A DNA stretch of 38,907 bases, from contig NYZE01000040.1 in NCBI GenBank assembly GCA_002685965.1, forward strand, positions 1 to 38,907, written 5' to 3'. Shown in pieces: positions 17,363 through 27,443 of the stretch (position 1 is the stretch's first letter; every line of letters begins with the position of its first letter). Below the pieces are notes generated by a model. That model was not told the DNA's origin. It ran no database searches and saw nothing but the letters and a program-made list of their open reading frames with translations. A program made the position numbers and the translations under genes. The DNA is from Planctomycetota bacterium. GTDB taxonomy: Bacteria > Planctomycetota > UBA1135 > GCA-002748355.

Positions 17363-17943
17363 CCCGCTCGACCCGCCTCGCGGTGCTGATCTCAGGATCC
17401 GGCCGGAGCCTGGAGAACCTGGCGCAGGTCATCGCCGCCGGAGAGTTGGACGCGACGATTGCGCTGGTGATCTCGTCCCGCGCCAAGGTGAAGGGGGTCG
17501 AGCGCGCCAAGCAGCTCGGGTTGCCGTGTGTCGTGATTCGGCCGCGCGATGTGGGCGATGCAGCGGAGCATTCGAGGAAGCTCTTTGCTGTCGTCCGCGA
17601 AGCGGGTGCGGAGTTGTTGTGCTTGATGGGCTTCCTTAGCAAGCTGATCATCCCGCGGGACTTCGAACGCAAGGTACTGAACATTCATCCGGCGCTGTTG
17701 CCGGACTTCGGCGGCCAGGGGATGTATGGGGAGCGCGTGCATGCGGCGGTGATTGCGGCCCGGCGGCGCGAGAGTGGGTGTACGGTGCACTGGTGTGACG
17801 ATGAGTACGATCACGGGGAGATCGTGCTGCAACGCAGGTGTGCGGTGCTGGACGGGGATACGGTCGGGGACTTGGCCGCAAGGGTCTTCGCGGAGGAGAT
17901 CTTGGCCTATCCGGAGGCCTTGCGGAGGGTCTTGGGGCCCTAG
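17359..17943 (+). CDS. purN: Phosphoribosylglycinamide formyltransferase
   Basis: LAVLISGSGRSLENL; LLCLMGFLSKLI; KVLNIHPALLPDFGGQGMYGERVHAAVI; SGCTVHWCDDEYDHGEIVLQR; GTGA overlap with the PNP stop. Confidence 0.93.
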   Translation: MTRSTRLAVLISGSGRSLENLAQVIAAGELDATIALVISSRAKVKGVERAKQLGLPCVVIRPRDVGDAAEHSRKLFAVVREAGAELLCLMGFLSKLIIPRDFERKVLNIHPALLPDFGGQGMYGERVHAAVIAARRRESGCTVHWCDDEYDHGEIVLQRRCAVLDGDTVGDLAARVFAEEILAYPEALRRVLGP

Positions 17944-17985
17944 GGCGGGGCCAAACACGGGCCGGCATCTGTTGCGCACCCGGTC

Positions 17986-20900
17986 TCAGCTACAGCCGCT
18001 CGTCGCCCCGCAGGTGTGGCACTTCAAGCAGGTCCCGTTGCGCACCATCGTCATCGACCCGCACTCGGGGCACGCTTCACCTTCGTAGCCCTTGATCCTG
18101 GCCTCGGCGACAATCCGGGCTTGGGTTGCAACCTCGGCCTGCGCGACTGGGGTCTCGGTCGGCTTGGGCCCATGCGGTGGCGGGAACAGTTCAATGATCG
18201 GCTCGCCGTCGTCGGTGTGCGGACCCTTCGCGTCGCCGTCACTCCCATCCTCGTCCGTCTCCGCATCGCCCGTCTTCGCATCGCCCACGTTCTTGCGGCC
18301 CAGGTTCCTGTCGCTGCCCGGCCCCGGACTTGTGGCCCCAGTGTCCAGCATCACCTCCGGCTGCACATGCGCCAGGTCACCGCGACCCAGGTAGCTGATG
18401 GCCAACTCGCGGAAGATGTAGTCGATGATCGATGTCGAGAACTTGACCTTGTCGTGACCCTGCACGACCCCCGACGGCTCGAAACGCGTGAACACGAACG
18501 CATCGACGTACTCCTCGAGCGGCACGCCGTGCTGCAGGCCAAGCGAGATCGCGATCGCGAAACAGTTCATCAACGACCGGAACGCTGCACCCTCGCGGTG
18601 CATGTCGAGGAAGATCTCGCCGAGCGTCCCATCCTCGTACTGCCCTGTGCGGACGTAGATGTTGTGCCCACCGACGACGGCCTTCTGCGTGAAGCCGGAA
18701 CGGCGATAAGGCAGCAAGCGCCGACCGCGCAGCGTGAAGCCCCGGTCGCGCTGGGCGAAGTCCTTGTCCTCCTCCACCGCCTCGGCATCACTCTCGATGA
18801 ACCGGGCCGCGGCCGCCGCTGCGACCTGCGCAACCTCCTTACTCACGCCTGGCAGTGCCGCGGCAAGAGCCTGCCCCATGACGTCGTCGGCTTCCTCCCT
18901 GTCGGCCAGGCCGAGTTCCTCAAGGGCGAGCGAGGACAACGGCTGCGAGAGCTTGGAGCCGTCGCGGTAGAGCGCGACCGCCTTGATCATCGATCTCCAC
19001 GAGTTGACGTAGGCCTCGTGCACGTCGCCCAGCGTCGCCTCGGTGGGCATGTTGATGGTCTTGGAGATCGCGCCGGAGAGGAACGGCTGCGCGGCCGCCA
19101 TCATGCCAATGTGCGCCCCGTACTGGATGTACCGCGTGCCGCGTCCACCGCATCGATTGGCGCAATCGAAGATCGGCAAGTGCTCGTCACGCAGGTGCGG
19201 CGCGCCTTCGACGGTCATCGTGCCGCAGCAGTAGTCGTTCGCCGCCCGGATCTCTTCTTCGCCGAAGCCAAGCTCGGCCAGGAGGTTCAGCTCCGGCCGT
19301 GCCAACACCTCGGCACTCAGCCCTAGCTCGTTGCGGCAGAAGTCCTCGCCGAGGTTCCAGACGCTGAACGCGTAGGAGAGATCGAAGGCCGCTTGTAGCT
19401 GTCCCTCGAGCTTGTCCAGTCGCTCGTCATCGAAGCCACGATCGCGCAGCGCAACGTGGTTGACGCCAGGTGCACCACGCAGCGTGCCGTGCCCCTTGGC
19501 ATGGGCAAGGATGTCGGCGATCTCTCCTTCGCTGTAGCTGAGGCGCTGCAGCGCCGGCGCGAGGCTCTCGTTGACGATCTTGAAGTAGCCGCCGCCGGCC
19601 AGCTTCTTGAACTTGACCAGCGCGAAATCCGGCTCGATGCCGGTGGTGTCGCAACCCATCACGAGCCCGATGGTCCCCGTCGGCGCGATCACGGTGACCT
19701 GCGCGTTGCGGTAACCGTGCTGCTCGCCGGTCTCCAACGCTCGATCCCAGGACGCCCGCGCCGCTGTCAAGAGCGCTGGCGGACAGACCTCGGCATCGAT
19801 GGTCACCGGCACGACCGAAAGGTCTTCGTAGTCAGATTCGGCAGCAGACCACGCCGCACGCCGGTGATTGCGGATCACGCGCAGCATGTGCTCGCGGTTG
19901 TCCGCATACCGCTCGAATGGCCCGAGCTCTCCGGCCATCTGGGCACTCGTCGCGTAGGCCCCGCCCGTCATCACAGCCGTGATGGCACCGCAGATCGCCC
20001 GGCCAGCGTCGCTGTCGTAGGCGATCCCCTGGCGCATCAGCAACGTCCCTAGGTTGGCGTAGCCGAGCCCGAGAGTCCGGTACTCGTAGCTCTTCTGCGC
20101 GATGCTCTCGGACGGGAACGATGCCATCAGCACGCTCACCTCGAGCACGACCGACCACAGTCGCACCGCGTGCTCGAAGCGCTCGATGTCGAAGCGGAAC
20201 GGCTCCTTCGCCTCCGCGCCGTCGAAGAGGGGCGCAGCCTCCTGGTCGCCGCCCTCGAAGTGCACGAGGTTGATCGATGCCAGGTTGCACGCCGTGTCAT
20301 CGAGGAACATGTACTCCGAACAGTTATGGACGACGATGCCACCCGCCACGAAGTGGTGCGTCGCAGCTTCGGTCAGGTCGTAGACCGGCTCCTCGCCGAG
20401 CGGCTCCACATCGCGGACGCGATCCAGGAGCGGCTCGACCCTGCCGTCGATAGGTCCGCTCTCCGCAAGGCCGTCCGGTCCTGCACCGCCCCCCAGCGGC
20501 AGCCCGATCTGTTCGAGCAGCCGGACACCACAGGCACCCATCACATAGAGCCGTGCGTCGCCGAGCCGGGACTTGATCCCGAAGGCCAACAAGAGCTGCT
20601 GCGCCTGCTGCAAGATTCCCTGGGCACCGCCAAAGGCAACCCCGGCCCCCGACACCTCGCCAGCAGCAGCGAGCATGCCACGCAGTACTGCAGCCACCGA
20701 CTCCCGATCGAGCTCGAAGACCGCATCGCAGAAGCTCTGCGCCCGTCCCGAGCGGTCGATCTTCAGCAGCGCACGCGCCTCGACGGCGGTCGCCCGGGGC
20801 AGCGTCGCCACCGCCCCAGTGACACCGCCGCCGCAAGCGCCGCCACCCAGGACAGCGCTGTCGGCCGCCTGCGCGCCGAGGTCTTCGGCCTGCACACGCT

Positions 20901-22659
20901 GGAGCATGCGCCGGCCAAACGGGGATCCAGAAAGGACCAGCACGTCCTCGGCGCAGAGATCCCGCGCCGCCACATCGCCGCGGTTGACCGTCAACACTCG
21001 GTGATCGGCGGTCAGCTCGACCGTGTAGCCACTGTCCGTGCGCAACCTGTAGACACGCTTCACGCCGGTCTCAAAGGCCGGCTCCACAGCATGCAACGCA
21101 GCATCGCCGCCGACGACGTCGAACGGCTCCTCCAGCAGCGCGTCGATGCGCCGCAGGCCATCTCCGGTCGCGACCAGCGTGCTGCCGGTCACGCACGGAT
21201 TGCTGGCGTTGATGCGGCCACCGTCGGGGCAGGGGTGCCACTCGTTGATCGTGGTGTCGAACTGGATGCCGGGATCGGCACACGACCAGGCCGAGTTGCA
21301 GATCTTGTCCCAGAGTTCGGCGGCCGGGATCTTGCGAGCGACCTTGCCGTCCTTACGCCGGATCAGCTCCCAGTCCTCACCCTTCTCGAGCGCGTCGAGG
21401 AAGGTGTTGGGTACACGCACCGAGTTGTTCGAGTTCTGACCAGAAACCGTCAGGTAGGCCTCGCTGTCCCAGTTGACATCGAAGTCGGCGAGGCCCATGT
21501 CGCGCACACCTTGGCCGATGATCTGCAGCGCCTTGCGGATCATCTGGTCAGGGACGTAGCACGAGCGCGCGTTGCGCACGGCGGCGCGCAACGCCGCATT
21601 GTCACGCGGATTGGCAACGAGCTTCTGGCCGTCGACAAGGTCGGCATCGTCCTGTGCCGCATCCGCTTCCGCGTCGACCCACGCGGCCTTGAGCATCTGC
21701 CCGAGACACTTCTTCATCGTCCGCGAGCCGGCCACGAGGGCCGCGACCTTCTGCTCTTCGGCTGCCTTCCAGGTGATGAAGTCCTCGACATCGGGGTGAT
21801 CAATGTCGAGGCAGACCATCTTGGCTGCGCGTCGCGTCGTGCCACCAGACTTGATCGCGCCCGCGGCGCGATCGCCGATCTTGAGGAAGGACATCAAACC
21901 CGAGGACTTACCACCACCAGAAAGCGGCTCGCTCTCGCCACGCACGGCCGAGAAGTTGGACCCGGTCCCGCTGCCGTACTTGAACAGCCGCGCCTCTCGG
22001 GTCCAAAGGTCCATGATGCCGCCCTCGTTCACGAGATCATCGCTAACGGCTTGGATGAAGCAGGCGTGCGGCTGCGGGTGCTCGTACGCGTTACGCGCGC
22101 GACGCATCTTGCCGGCCTTCGGGTCGACGAACATGTGACCCTGTGGCGGACCCTCGATCCCGTACGACCAAAAGAGTCCGGTGTTGAACCACTGCGGTGA
22201 GTTCGGCGCCGCCATCTGCGCAGCGAGCATGTACGAGATCTCGTCATAGAACGCGCGCGCGTCGTCCTTGCTGTCGAAGTAGCCGTACTTTTCGCCCCAC
22301 CATGTCCAGCAACCGGCCAGCCGGTGGAAGACCTGCCGCGCGTCGTGCTCGGTGCCTTCTACGGTCTCGCCGGCATCGTCCTCGACGACGGTTCCGACGT
22401 AGTTGTGGCTGGCCTTGGGTCGGTCGTACGACCAGCGTGCTTCGTCGAGACCCTCGACCTGTTGCACGCCAGCCTTGCGGAAGTACTTCTGCGACAGAAT
22501 GTCGACAGCGACTTGGCTCCACCCCTCCGGCACCGTGATGTCACGGTGCTGGAACACGAGGCTGCCATCCGGATTGCGGATTTCACTCGTACGCTTGACG
22601 AACCGGATGTCCTTGTATGCCCCAGCCTTGCGAGTCGTGAACCGCCGCTCAATCCGCAT
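17986..22659 (-). CDS. nrdJ: Vitamin B12-dependent (class II) ribonucleoside-diphosphate reductase, intein-containing precursor
   Basis: [85 protein letters not shown]|intein|[20 protein letters not shown]-terminal [29 protein letters not shown]. Confidence 0.95.
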   Translation of the reverse strand: MRIERRFTTRKAGAYKDIRFVKRTSEIRNPDGSLVFQHRDITVPEGWSQVAVDILSQKYFRKAGVQQVEGLDEARWSYDRPKASHNYVGTVVEDDAGETVEGTEHDARQVFHRLAGCWTWWGEKYGYFDSKDDARAFYDEISYMLAAQMAAPNSPQWFNTGLFWSYGIEGPPQGHMFVDPKAGKMRRARNAYEHPQPHACFIQAVSDDLVNEGGIMDLWTREARLFKYGSGTGSNFSAVRGESEPLSGGGKSSGLMSFLKIGDRAAGAIKSGGTTRRAAKMVCLDIDHPDVEDFITWKAAEEQKVAALVAGSRTMKKCLGQMLKAAWVDAEADAAQDDADLVDGQKLVANPRDNAALRAAVRNARSCYVPDQMIRKALQIIGQGVRDMGLADFDVNWDSEAYLTVSGQNSNNSVRVPNTFLDALEKGEDWELIRRKDGKVARKIPAAELWDKICNSAWSCADPGIQFDTTINEWHPCPDGGRINASNPCVTGSTLVATGDGLRRIDALLEEPFDVVGGDAALHAVEPAFETGVKRVYRLRTDSGYTVELTADHRVLTVNRGDVAARDLCAEDVLVLSGSPFGRRMLQRVQAEDLGAQAADSAVLGGGACGGGVTGAVATLPRATAVEARALLKIDRSGRAQSFCDAVFELDRESVAAVLRGMLAAAGEVSGAGVAFGGAQGILQQAQQLLLAFGIKSRLGDARLYVMGACGVRLLEQIGLPLGGGAGPDGLAESGPIDGRVEPLLDRVRDVEPLGEEPVYDLTEAATHHFVAGGIVVHNCSEYMFLDDTACNLASINLVHFEGGDQEAAPLFDGAEAKEPFRFDIERFEHAVRLWSVVLEVSVLMASFPSESIAQKSYEYRTLGLGYANLGTLLMRQGIAYDSDAGRAICGAITAVMTGGAYATSAQMAGELGPFERYADNREHMLRVIRNHRRAAWSAAESDYEDLSVVPVTIDAEVCPPALLTAARASWDRALETGEQHGYRNAQVTVIAPTGTIGLVMGCDTTGIEPDFALVKFKKLAGGGYFKIVNESLAPALQRLSYSEGEIADILAHAKGHGTLRGAPGVNHVALRDRGFDDERLDKLEGQLQAAFDLSYAFSVWNLGEDFCRNELGLSAEVLARPELNLLAELGFGEEEIRAANDYCCGTMTVEGAPHLRDEHLPIFDCANRCGGRGTRYIQYGAHIGMMAAAQPFLSGAISKTINMPTEATLGDVHEAYVNSWRSMIKAVALYRDGSKLSQPLSSLALEELGLADREEADDVMGQALAAALPGVSKEVAQVAAAAAARFIESDAEAVEEDKDFAQRDRGFTLRGRRLLPYRRSGFTQKAVVGGHNIYVRTGQYEDGTLGEIFLDMHREGAAFRSLMNCFAIAISLGLQHGVPLEEYVDAFVFTRFEPSGVVQGHDKVKFSTSIIDYIFRELAISYLGRGDLAHVQPEVMLDTGATSPGPGSDRNLGRKNVGDAKTGDAETDEDGSDGDAKGPHTDDGEPIIELFPPPHGPKPTETPVAQAEVATQARIVAEARIKGYEGEACPECGSMTMVRNGTCLKCHTCGATSGCS
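20323..21195 (-). other. Intein (291 aa) within nrdJ, precursor residues 489-779
   Basis: Begins [14 protein letters not shown] (block A), TADHRVLT (block B), ends [22 protein letters not shown] (blocks F/G) followed by +1 Cys; flanks join to the host motif NASNP-CSEYM. Confidence 0.93.
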
Positions 22660-22836
22660 GCGCCCTCCCGGGTCGTACCTCTAGCCTGTTCGTCCCCCGA
22701 GAGGACGCCACGCTCCCTGACATGGCACCTCCCGGCCCCTCAAAAGGGCCACTCACATGGTCCCCGGCCGGCCGGCCGACGCTGGTGACGTCGGACCCCA
22801 GATGGGGCCCCAAGGCCGACAAAACCGGAAAGGGAG

Positions 22837-22852
22837 GCGCAATATATAGTAG
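22837..22852 (-). promoter_or_regulatory. NrdR-box-like operator overlapping a predicted -10 element of nrdJ
   Basis: Minus strand CTACTATATATTGCGC; core CTATATATTG fits the NrdR consensus acaCwATATATwGtgt. Predicted promoter TTGTCT (22868-22863) - 16 nt - TATATT (22846-22841). Confidence 0.6.
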
Positions 22853-22919
22853 GTCGCGGGAGAGACAATGCCCAGATCTTGGGGGTCTCTAAGTCCGGTC
22901 AAGGCAACCGGATGGGGCT

Positions 22920-22951
22920 TGCGATGGCGGGGATCCCGCCATGCCATCGCA
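22920..22951 (-). terminator. Strong hairpin(s) downstream of the lipoprotein gene and upstream of nrdJ
   Basis: ATGGCGGG-GAT-CCCGCCAT (22924-22942), 8-bp perfect stem, plus overlapping alternative arms TGCGATGGC (22920-22928) / GCCATCGCA (22943-22951); no clear U-tract. Confidence 0.4.
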
Positions 22952-22965
22952 GGCAGAAGGGCGCT

Positions 22966-23643
22966 CTACCTCCAATCGACGCGCTTGCTGTCCATGATCC
23001 CCTCAGGATCGAGCGCGAGTCCGTCGCAAAGGCGGCCCCCGCGGTCCAGGTCGACCAGCATCCAGCCCACGGCCTTGCGGAAGCTCGCCGCAGCCAGAGC
23101 GTGCGGATCGGGGACGAAGAGGCGACCCTCGGTCTCGATCGGCCCTTCATAGTCCTCGGAGCGAAGCAGTCCTCGTTTGCCGCCCGCCCCTGCCGGCCCC
23201 CAGACCTGCAGTCGGATCTTGGCCCTGCCGTGCACGGCCCGGCCGACAACGCGCTCTTCCACCGCCCCGTGGAAGTTGGTCAACGCCGGCCGCAGAACCC
23301 AATCTGCTTCCCCTTCACTGTCGACGATCTGCGCGAACAGGCCCGCCGCGTCAATTTCCTGCCGCAGCAGCTCGTCCAGCATCTCGGCCACAGGACGGGC
23401 CCAGAAGGCGTCTTCGGTGTACGTGAGCGGATAGATGCCGTCGCGATGAGAGGACAGCGGCGTGCGGCGGTCCAGCAGGCGGCTCACGTAGACACGCCGA
23501 TTCTGCCGGTACGACGCGCGGTAGCCCGTATGCCGATACAGATCGGGATTGCGGGCCAGGTCCCTTTGATGCGTCGACTCGCACGAGCCCAAGAGGACAA
23601 GCAACGGGAGGAGCGACGAAAGGAGCGTACGGGTTCGCAACAT
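22966..23643 (-). CDS. Lipoprotein, possibly ABC-type transport auxiliary (PqiC/ABC_trans_aux)-like
   Basis: MLRTRTLLSSLLPLLVLLGSCES lipobox; 'YPLTYTEDAFWARPVAEMLDELLRQEIDAAGLFAQIV...ADWVLRPALTNFHGAVEE' resembles the auxiliary lipoprotein pattern; start trimmed from 23940. Confidence 0.55.
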   Translation of the reverse strand: MLRTRTLLSSLLPLLVLLGSCESTHQRDLARNPDLYRHTGYRASYRQNRRVYVSRLLDRRTPLSSHRDGIYPLTYTEDAFWARPVAEMLDELLRQEIDAAGLFAQIVDSEGEADWVLRPALTNFHGAVEERVVGRAVHGRAKIRLQVWGPAGAGGKRGLLRSEDYEGPIETEGRLFVPDPHALAAASFRKAVGWMLVDLDRGGRLCDGLALDPEGIMDSKRVDWR

Positions 23644-23741
23644 GCGAGAGTCTCCAGGAGGGGAGGCCGTTCGGGGATCGGACAGCCCGGGGTATCTGCG
23701 TGCGTTTATCGGACGGTCGATCGCCGCCACTGGAGCCTTTT

Positions 23742-24731
23742 CTACTCTCCGACGGCCTCGCCGACCTCGGTAGCATCGACGTAGCGCTCCACGTCCTTTG
23801 GGCTGGCCCGGTAGCCGAAGAACCCGCGCGCGATCCCGTAGCCCTTGGCGACCTGCGCTCGCAGGCGGCGTCGGTTGCCTAGGTGCCTGAGCACCGACGG
23901 CACCAGGCCGAGTACGTCGAACAACACGAACGAGAGCCACAAGCGCGGCGTGCCGTGCCGCCGCAGGAAGCGTGGGGTGTTGACGCCGTTGAGGAACTTG
24001 CGCAACGGCGACACGCCGCCGCCGGATGAAAGGCTACCTCCGTGGTGCACGCGCACCCACGGCAGATACAGCATGCGCCGGCCGCGCTTGCGCAAGCGGC
24101 AGCCGAGGTCGGCATCCTCGAGGTACATGAAGTAGTCCTCCTCGACGCCGCCGACCGCGACCAGGTCCTCGGTCCAGTAGAGCGCCAACGCACCGGGCAC
24201 GAAGTCCACCTCGGCGGGGAAGGGCGGGGCCTCCGAAACCGGCCGGCCCAGGCCGTGCTGGCGCACTTCATTGGGGCCGAACTTCAGGTAGGACCCGGCC
24301 GACCAGATCGTCCCGCCGCCTTCGGTCGTGAGCAGAGGTCCGACACCGGCCACCGTCGGATCGGCGACCATCGCCTCGGCCAAGCGCTCGATGCTGCCAG
24401 GGTCGCACTGGGTGTCGTTGTTGATCATCAGCAACATGTCGTCGCCGCGCTCGGCGGCGCGATCGATGCCGCGGTTGATCGCCGCGCAATAGCCGATGTT
24501 CTCGCCGGGTTGCAGGAGTTCGACGCCCTCCGGGAACCAATGGGCGGCCAGGTTGCTCGAGTTGTCGACCACCAAGAGCTGGAGCTTCGGGTACCCGGTT
24601 GCGATCAGCGAGTGCACTGCCAGCACGGTCTCCGCGGGAGCGCCGTAGTGCGGCAGCACAGCCAGCACGGTCGGCCGCTCGCCCAATCTCACCTCACGCA
24701 GCGCCGGAGTCACAGCAGCCACCCGACGCAC
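23742..24731 (-). CDS. Glycosyltransferase family 2
   Basis: TVLAVLPHYGAPAETVLAVHSLIATGYPKLQLLVVDNSSN; GENIGYCAAINRGIDRAAERGDDMLLMINNDTQ; EDYFMYLEDADLGCRLRKRGRR. Confidence 0.88.
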   Translation of the reverse strand: MRRVAAVTPALREVRLGERPTVLAVLPHYGAPAETVLAVHSLIATGYPKLQLLVVDNSSNLAAHWFPEGVELLQPGENIGYCAAINRGIDRAAERGDDMLLMINNDTQCDPGSIERLAEAMVADPTVAGVGPLLTTEGGGTIWSAGSYLKFGPNEVRQHGLGRPVSEAPPFPAEVDFVPGALALYWTEDLVAVGGVEEDYFMYLEDADLGCRLRKRGRRMLYLPWVRVHHGGSLSSGGGVSPLRKFLNGVNTPRFLRRHGTPRLWLSFVLFDVLGLVPSVLRHLGNRRRLRAQVAKGYGIARGFFGYRASPKDVERYVDATEVGEAVGE

Positions 24732-25768
24732 TTCCAGTAGCCGCGTAGCCCGCCGGCCAGCAGACAGCGCGTGAGCCCGCGCAGTCCCCCCTCGGCAAGG
24801 CCAGGATTGAAGGTCAGGTCCTGGCTCACCAGGAGTTCACCGTCACTGCAGGTGCGCAGGGCCTGGATCGACCGTCGCCGGCGCATCAGGTGCGACCGCA
24901 GCTTGAGCAGGGCCGCCTTGCCGCGAAACCAGGAGGGCAAGTGCCCCGAGGCGCCAACAAAGGCGAGGTGAACCAAACCATAACAGACAAATGCGGGGGT
25001 CAGCACGAGCAACGTAAGCCAACGGTAGTGCGTGAGCATGAAGATCCATCGGTTCCGCGAGTGCAGAAACGTGCGTCGGGCCGCATAGGTCCTCGAACGG
25101 CCACGCGTCGACAGACCTTCCGTCCCGGCCTTGTGGACGCAAGTGGCGTCGGTCGCGACAGCAATACGCCTGCCGCTCAGGCGTAAGGCATACGAAAGCG
25201 CCAGGTCCTCGAACAGGATGAACATCTCCTCATCGAAGCCACCTGCAGCGAGCAACTCATCACGCCGCCCGAGGCAGCAAAGCGAGATCGCGACGCCTGT
25301 GTCGTCGAGGCGCCCACCAACCGCCTGCTCCTTTGGTGCATACCAGTTGCGTAGCGAGACCAAGCCGAGGAAGTGTGTGGCACCGCCGTCGTAGTGCACC
25401 GGTCCGTCAGCGCTGCCGAGGAAGGAACGCGCCTGCACGAGCGCCAACGCCGGATCCGACTCGAGGTGGGCGACGAGGTGGTCGAGACACCCTGACTCCA
25501 TGACGACGTCGTTGTCGACCAGCAAGACAAACTCGTGCGAGGCCTCACGGAGGCCGAAGTTGCGCGCGGCAGCCGGGCCGCGGTTGCCGCCAAGGGTAAG
25601 CAACCGGAGTGGGTGGTCGCCGGCCGCTTGGTCGGCGGAGCCATCGGTCGATCCCGAGTCGACCAGCAACACTTCGGCGGGATTGGCCGCCAGGACCGCT
25701 TCGAGACAGCTCTCGAGGCAGTCCTTGCCATTGTGATTGACGACGATGACCGAGACTGGAGGCTTCAT
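24710..25768 (-). CDS. Glycosyltransferase family 2
   Basis: MKPPVSVIVVNHNGKDCLESCLEAVLAANPAEVLLVDSGSTDGS; LLVDNDVVM; GFDEEMFILFEDLALSYALRLSGRRI. Confidence 0.88.
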   Translation of the reverse strand: MKPPVSVIVVNHNGKDCLESCLEAVLAANPAEVLLVDSGSTDGSADQAAGDHPLRLLTLGGNRGPAAARNFGLREASHEFVLLVDNDVVMESGCLDHLVAHLESDPALALVQARSFLGSADGPVHYDGGATHFLGLVSLRNWYAPKEQAVGGRLDDTGVAISLCCLGRRDELLAAGGFDEEMFILFEDLALSYALRLSGRRIAVATDATCVHKAGTEGLSTRGRSRTYAARRTFLHSRNRWIFMLTHYRWLTLLVLTPAFVCYGLVHLAFVGASGHLPSWFRGKAALLKLRSHLMRRRRSIQALRTCSDGELLVSQDLTFNPGLAEGGLRGLTRCLLAGGLRGYWKCVGWLL

Positions 25769-26700
25769 CAAGACAGCGGCAGCTCGAAGTCCGGATGCTT
25801 GCACACCTGCCGGTGGCGCAAGCAGTAGGGAAGGTGGCAGAGCGCTGCGATGCTCGCCTTGGCCACGACGAAGAAGCCGCCGCGCACGGCGCGGATCTCG
25901 CTCATGAGTCCGATCGTGCCTACCGCGTCCCCGACCGCCGAAGACTTGCCCTTGCCGCCGAGGCCCTTGGCGAGGAAGCGGAACGGAAACTTCAGGATGT
26001 CCTTGAGCGCCACGTACTTGAACGCGTAGATCCAGAAATTGCGCACGTGGTAGTAGAGGCTGCGCTTGCCCTTGCGCATCCCGAACGGCGCCTTGTGCCA
26101 GACCCGCACGGACGGCACGTATTTGACACGCCGGTCGCTGTTGAGCAATCGGGCCGTCAGGTCGCGCTCGTTACCGAAAATGAACAGGACCTCGTCGTAG
26201 AAGCCGCATTCGCGCAAGACATCGGCTCGCGCCAAGCTGGCACAGCCACGAAAGGTCGACATGTAGCGCGGCGTCAAGTGGCCAGCGCTCTCGAGGAACC
26301 ACTCGGGCATCTCCGGCTCCTCGACGCGCGAGGAGAGCAGTGCCGTCGATGCCGGCTCGCGCGCCGCCTCGGCGAGCATCTCCTCGATCCAGTCCGGCGG
26401 CAGCACGACATCGTCGTCCAGGATCCCGATCCATGCTCCACGTGCAGACGCAAAGCCTACGTTGAAGGTCGTGCACGCCCCAAACTCGGAGTGGGGCATA
26501 CGGATCAAGCGAACGTCGGGGAACTCCTCCACCACCATCTCCGGAGTCCCATCGCGCGACGCGTTGTCGACGACGATGACCTCAAACGGCGGCACGGTCT
26601 GGGCGCGGATCGCCTCGAGGTTGTCACGCAGGTCGTCCTTGCGGTTCCACACCGAGATCACCAGCGAAACCGTATTCTCCCTACCACCCTCTTGGCTCAC
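25768..26700 (-). CDS. Glycosyltransferase family 2
   Basis: VSLVISVWNRKDDLRDNLEAIRAQTVPPFEVIVVDNASRDGT; GAWIGILDDDVVLPPDW; GFYDEVLFIFGNERDLTARLLNSDRRVKYVPSVRVWHK; GTG start. Confidence 0.9.
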   Translation of the reverse strand: MSQEGGRENTVSLVISVWNRKDDLRDNLEAIRAQTVPPFEVIVVDNASRDGTPEMVVEEFPDVRLIRMPHSEFGACTTFNVGFASARGAWIGILDDDVVLPPDWIEEMLAEAAREPASTALLSSRVEEPEMPEWFLESAGHLTPRYMSTFRGCASLARADVLRECGFYDEVLFIFGNERDLTARLLNSDRRVKYVPSVRVWHKAPFGMRKGKRSLYYHVRNFWIYAFKYVALKDILKFPFRFLAKGLGGKGKSSAVGDAVGTIGLMSEIRAVRGGFFVVAKASIAALCHLPYCLRHRQVCKHPDFELPLS

Positions 26701-27419
26701 GTCACGAAGGCATCCAGCTTGCCAATGTGTGCCGGCCAGGTCTCGCGGTCGACCTCCGCGAGCAGCTCTGCATGGGTGACCTCGGGCAATTCCACGTTGA
26801 CGGTCGCTGCCTGGTCACGCTGCATGACCTTGGTCGCAAAATCCAGGTAGGCCAGCTGCGAGCGAAAACACGCCAGCGCACGCTGTTTGACCGCGACGAG
26901 GTCCGAGTAGTCGTAGAGGTCACCGAAGGGAACGGCCTGATTGACACCAAACAACAGGATCCGACAAGCGGCCTCGAGGAAGTCGCGCGCCTTGCAGGCG
27001 GCCGCAGCGATCGCACGGTGGTCGGCGTGGTATTCGCCACGATGGAACGTGTAGAGCAAGCCGGGCGTGTGCTCGGCGAACAGCTCGCCCAGCGCCGTTG
27101 CGAGTTCGCGCTCGCACCCACTCAGCGATCCATCCTGGAAGCCGAGGGTCGTCGGCGGGTCGATGCCGAGGGCGGCCAAGGCATCCACGCCCTCTTGCTG
27201 CCGCATCGCCTCGATGTCTTCGTGTCGCGCGTCGGGATCACCGCGCCCGCCTGTCGTCGCGTGAACGACGTGCACACTGTCGCCGCGCTGCGCGTGGAAG
27301 GCGAGCAGTCCACCGATGCCGATGACCTCGTCATCGGCATGCGCGACCACGACGAGAACCCTCCTCGGCAGTTCATCGCGGGAACGAATCGGCGGGAAGG
27401 CATGCCCGTCACCCTGCAA
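26697..27419 (-). CDS. PIG-L/LmbE-family deacetylase
   Basis: RVLVVVAHADDEVIGIGGLLAFHAQRGDSVHVVHATTGGRGDPDARHEDIEAMRQQEG; HRGEYHADHRAIAAAA; GTGA overlap with the downstream GT2. Start codon uncertain. Confidence 0.88.
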   Translation of the reverse strand: MQGDGHAFPPIRSRDELPRRVLVVVAHADDEVIGIGGLLAFHAQRGDSVHVVHATTGGRGDPDARHEDIEAMRQQEGVDALAALGIDPPTTLGFQDGSLSGCERELATALGELFAEHTPGLLYTFHRGEYHADHRAIAAAACKARDFLEAACRILLFGVNQAVPFGDLYDYSDLVAVKQRALACFRSQLAYLDFATKVMQRDQAATVNVELPEVTHAELLAEVDRETWPAHIGKLDAFVT

Positions 27420-27443
27420 TGCAGTCGTCTCTCGCGGCAGATG

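Noticed and set aside
20170-22200. 676-aa plus-strand ORF antisense to nrdJ
   Set aside because: Shadow ORF from GC-rich codon bias; no recognisable domain, and the opposite strand encodes an unambiguous RNR plus intein.
22771-22780. GGCCGGCCGGCC tract as a special site
   Set aside because: Short GC palindromic run expected in this base composition; included only as context for the leader structure.
22660-22965. Cobalamin riboswitch upstream of the B12-dependent RNR
   Set aside because: No recognisable B12-box sequence or standard core found by eye, so only a generic structured leader is claimed.
24710-26700. Tandem duplication of GT2 genes as a recent event
   Set aside because: The GT2 proteins share only family-level motifs (VVDN, DxD, ED) and differ elsewhere; no near-identical DNA blocks seen.
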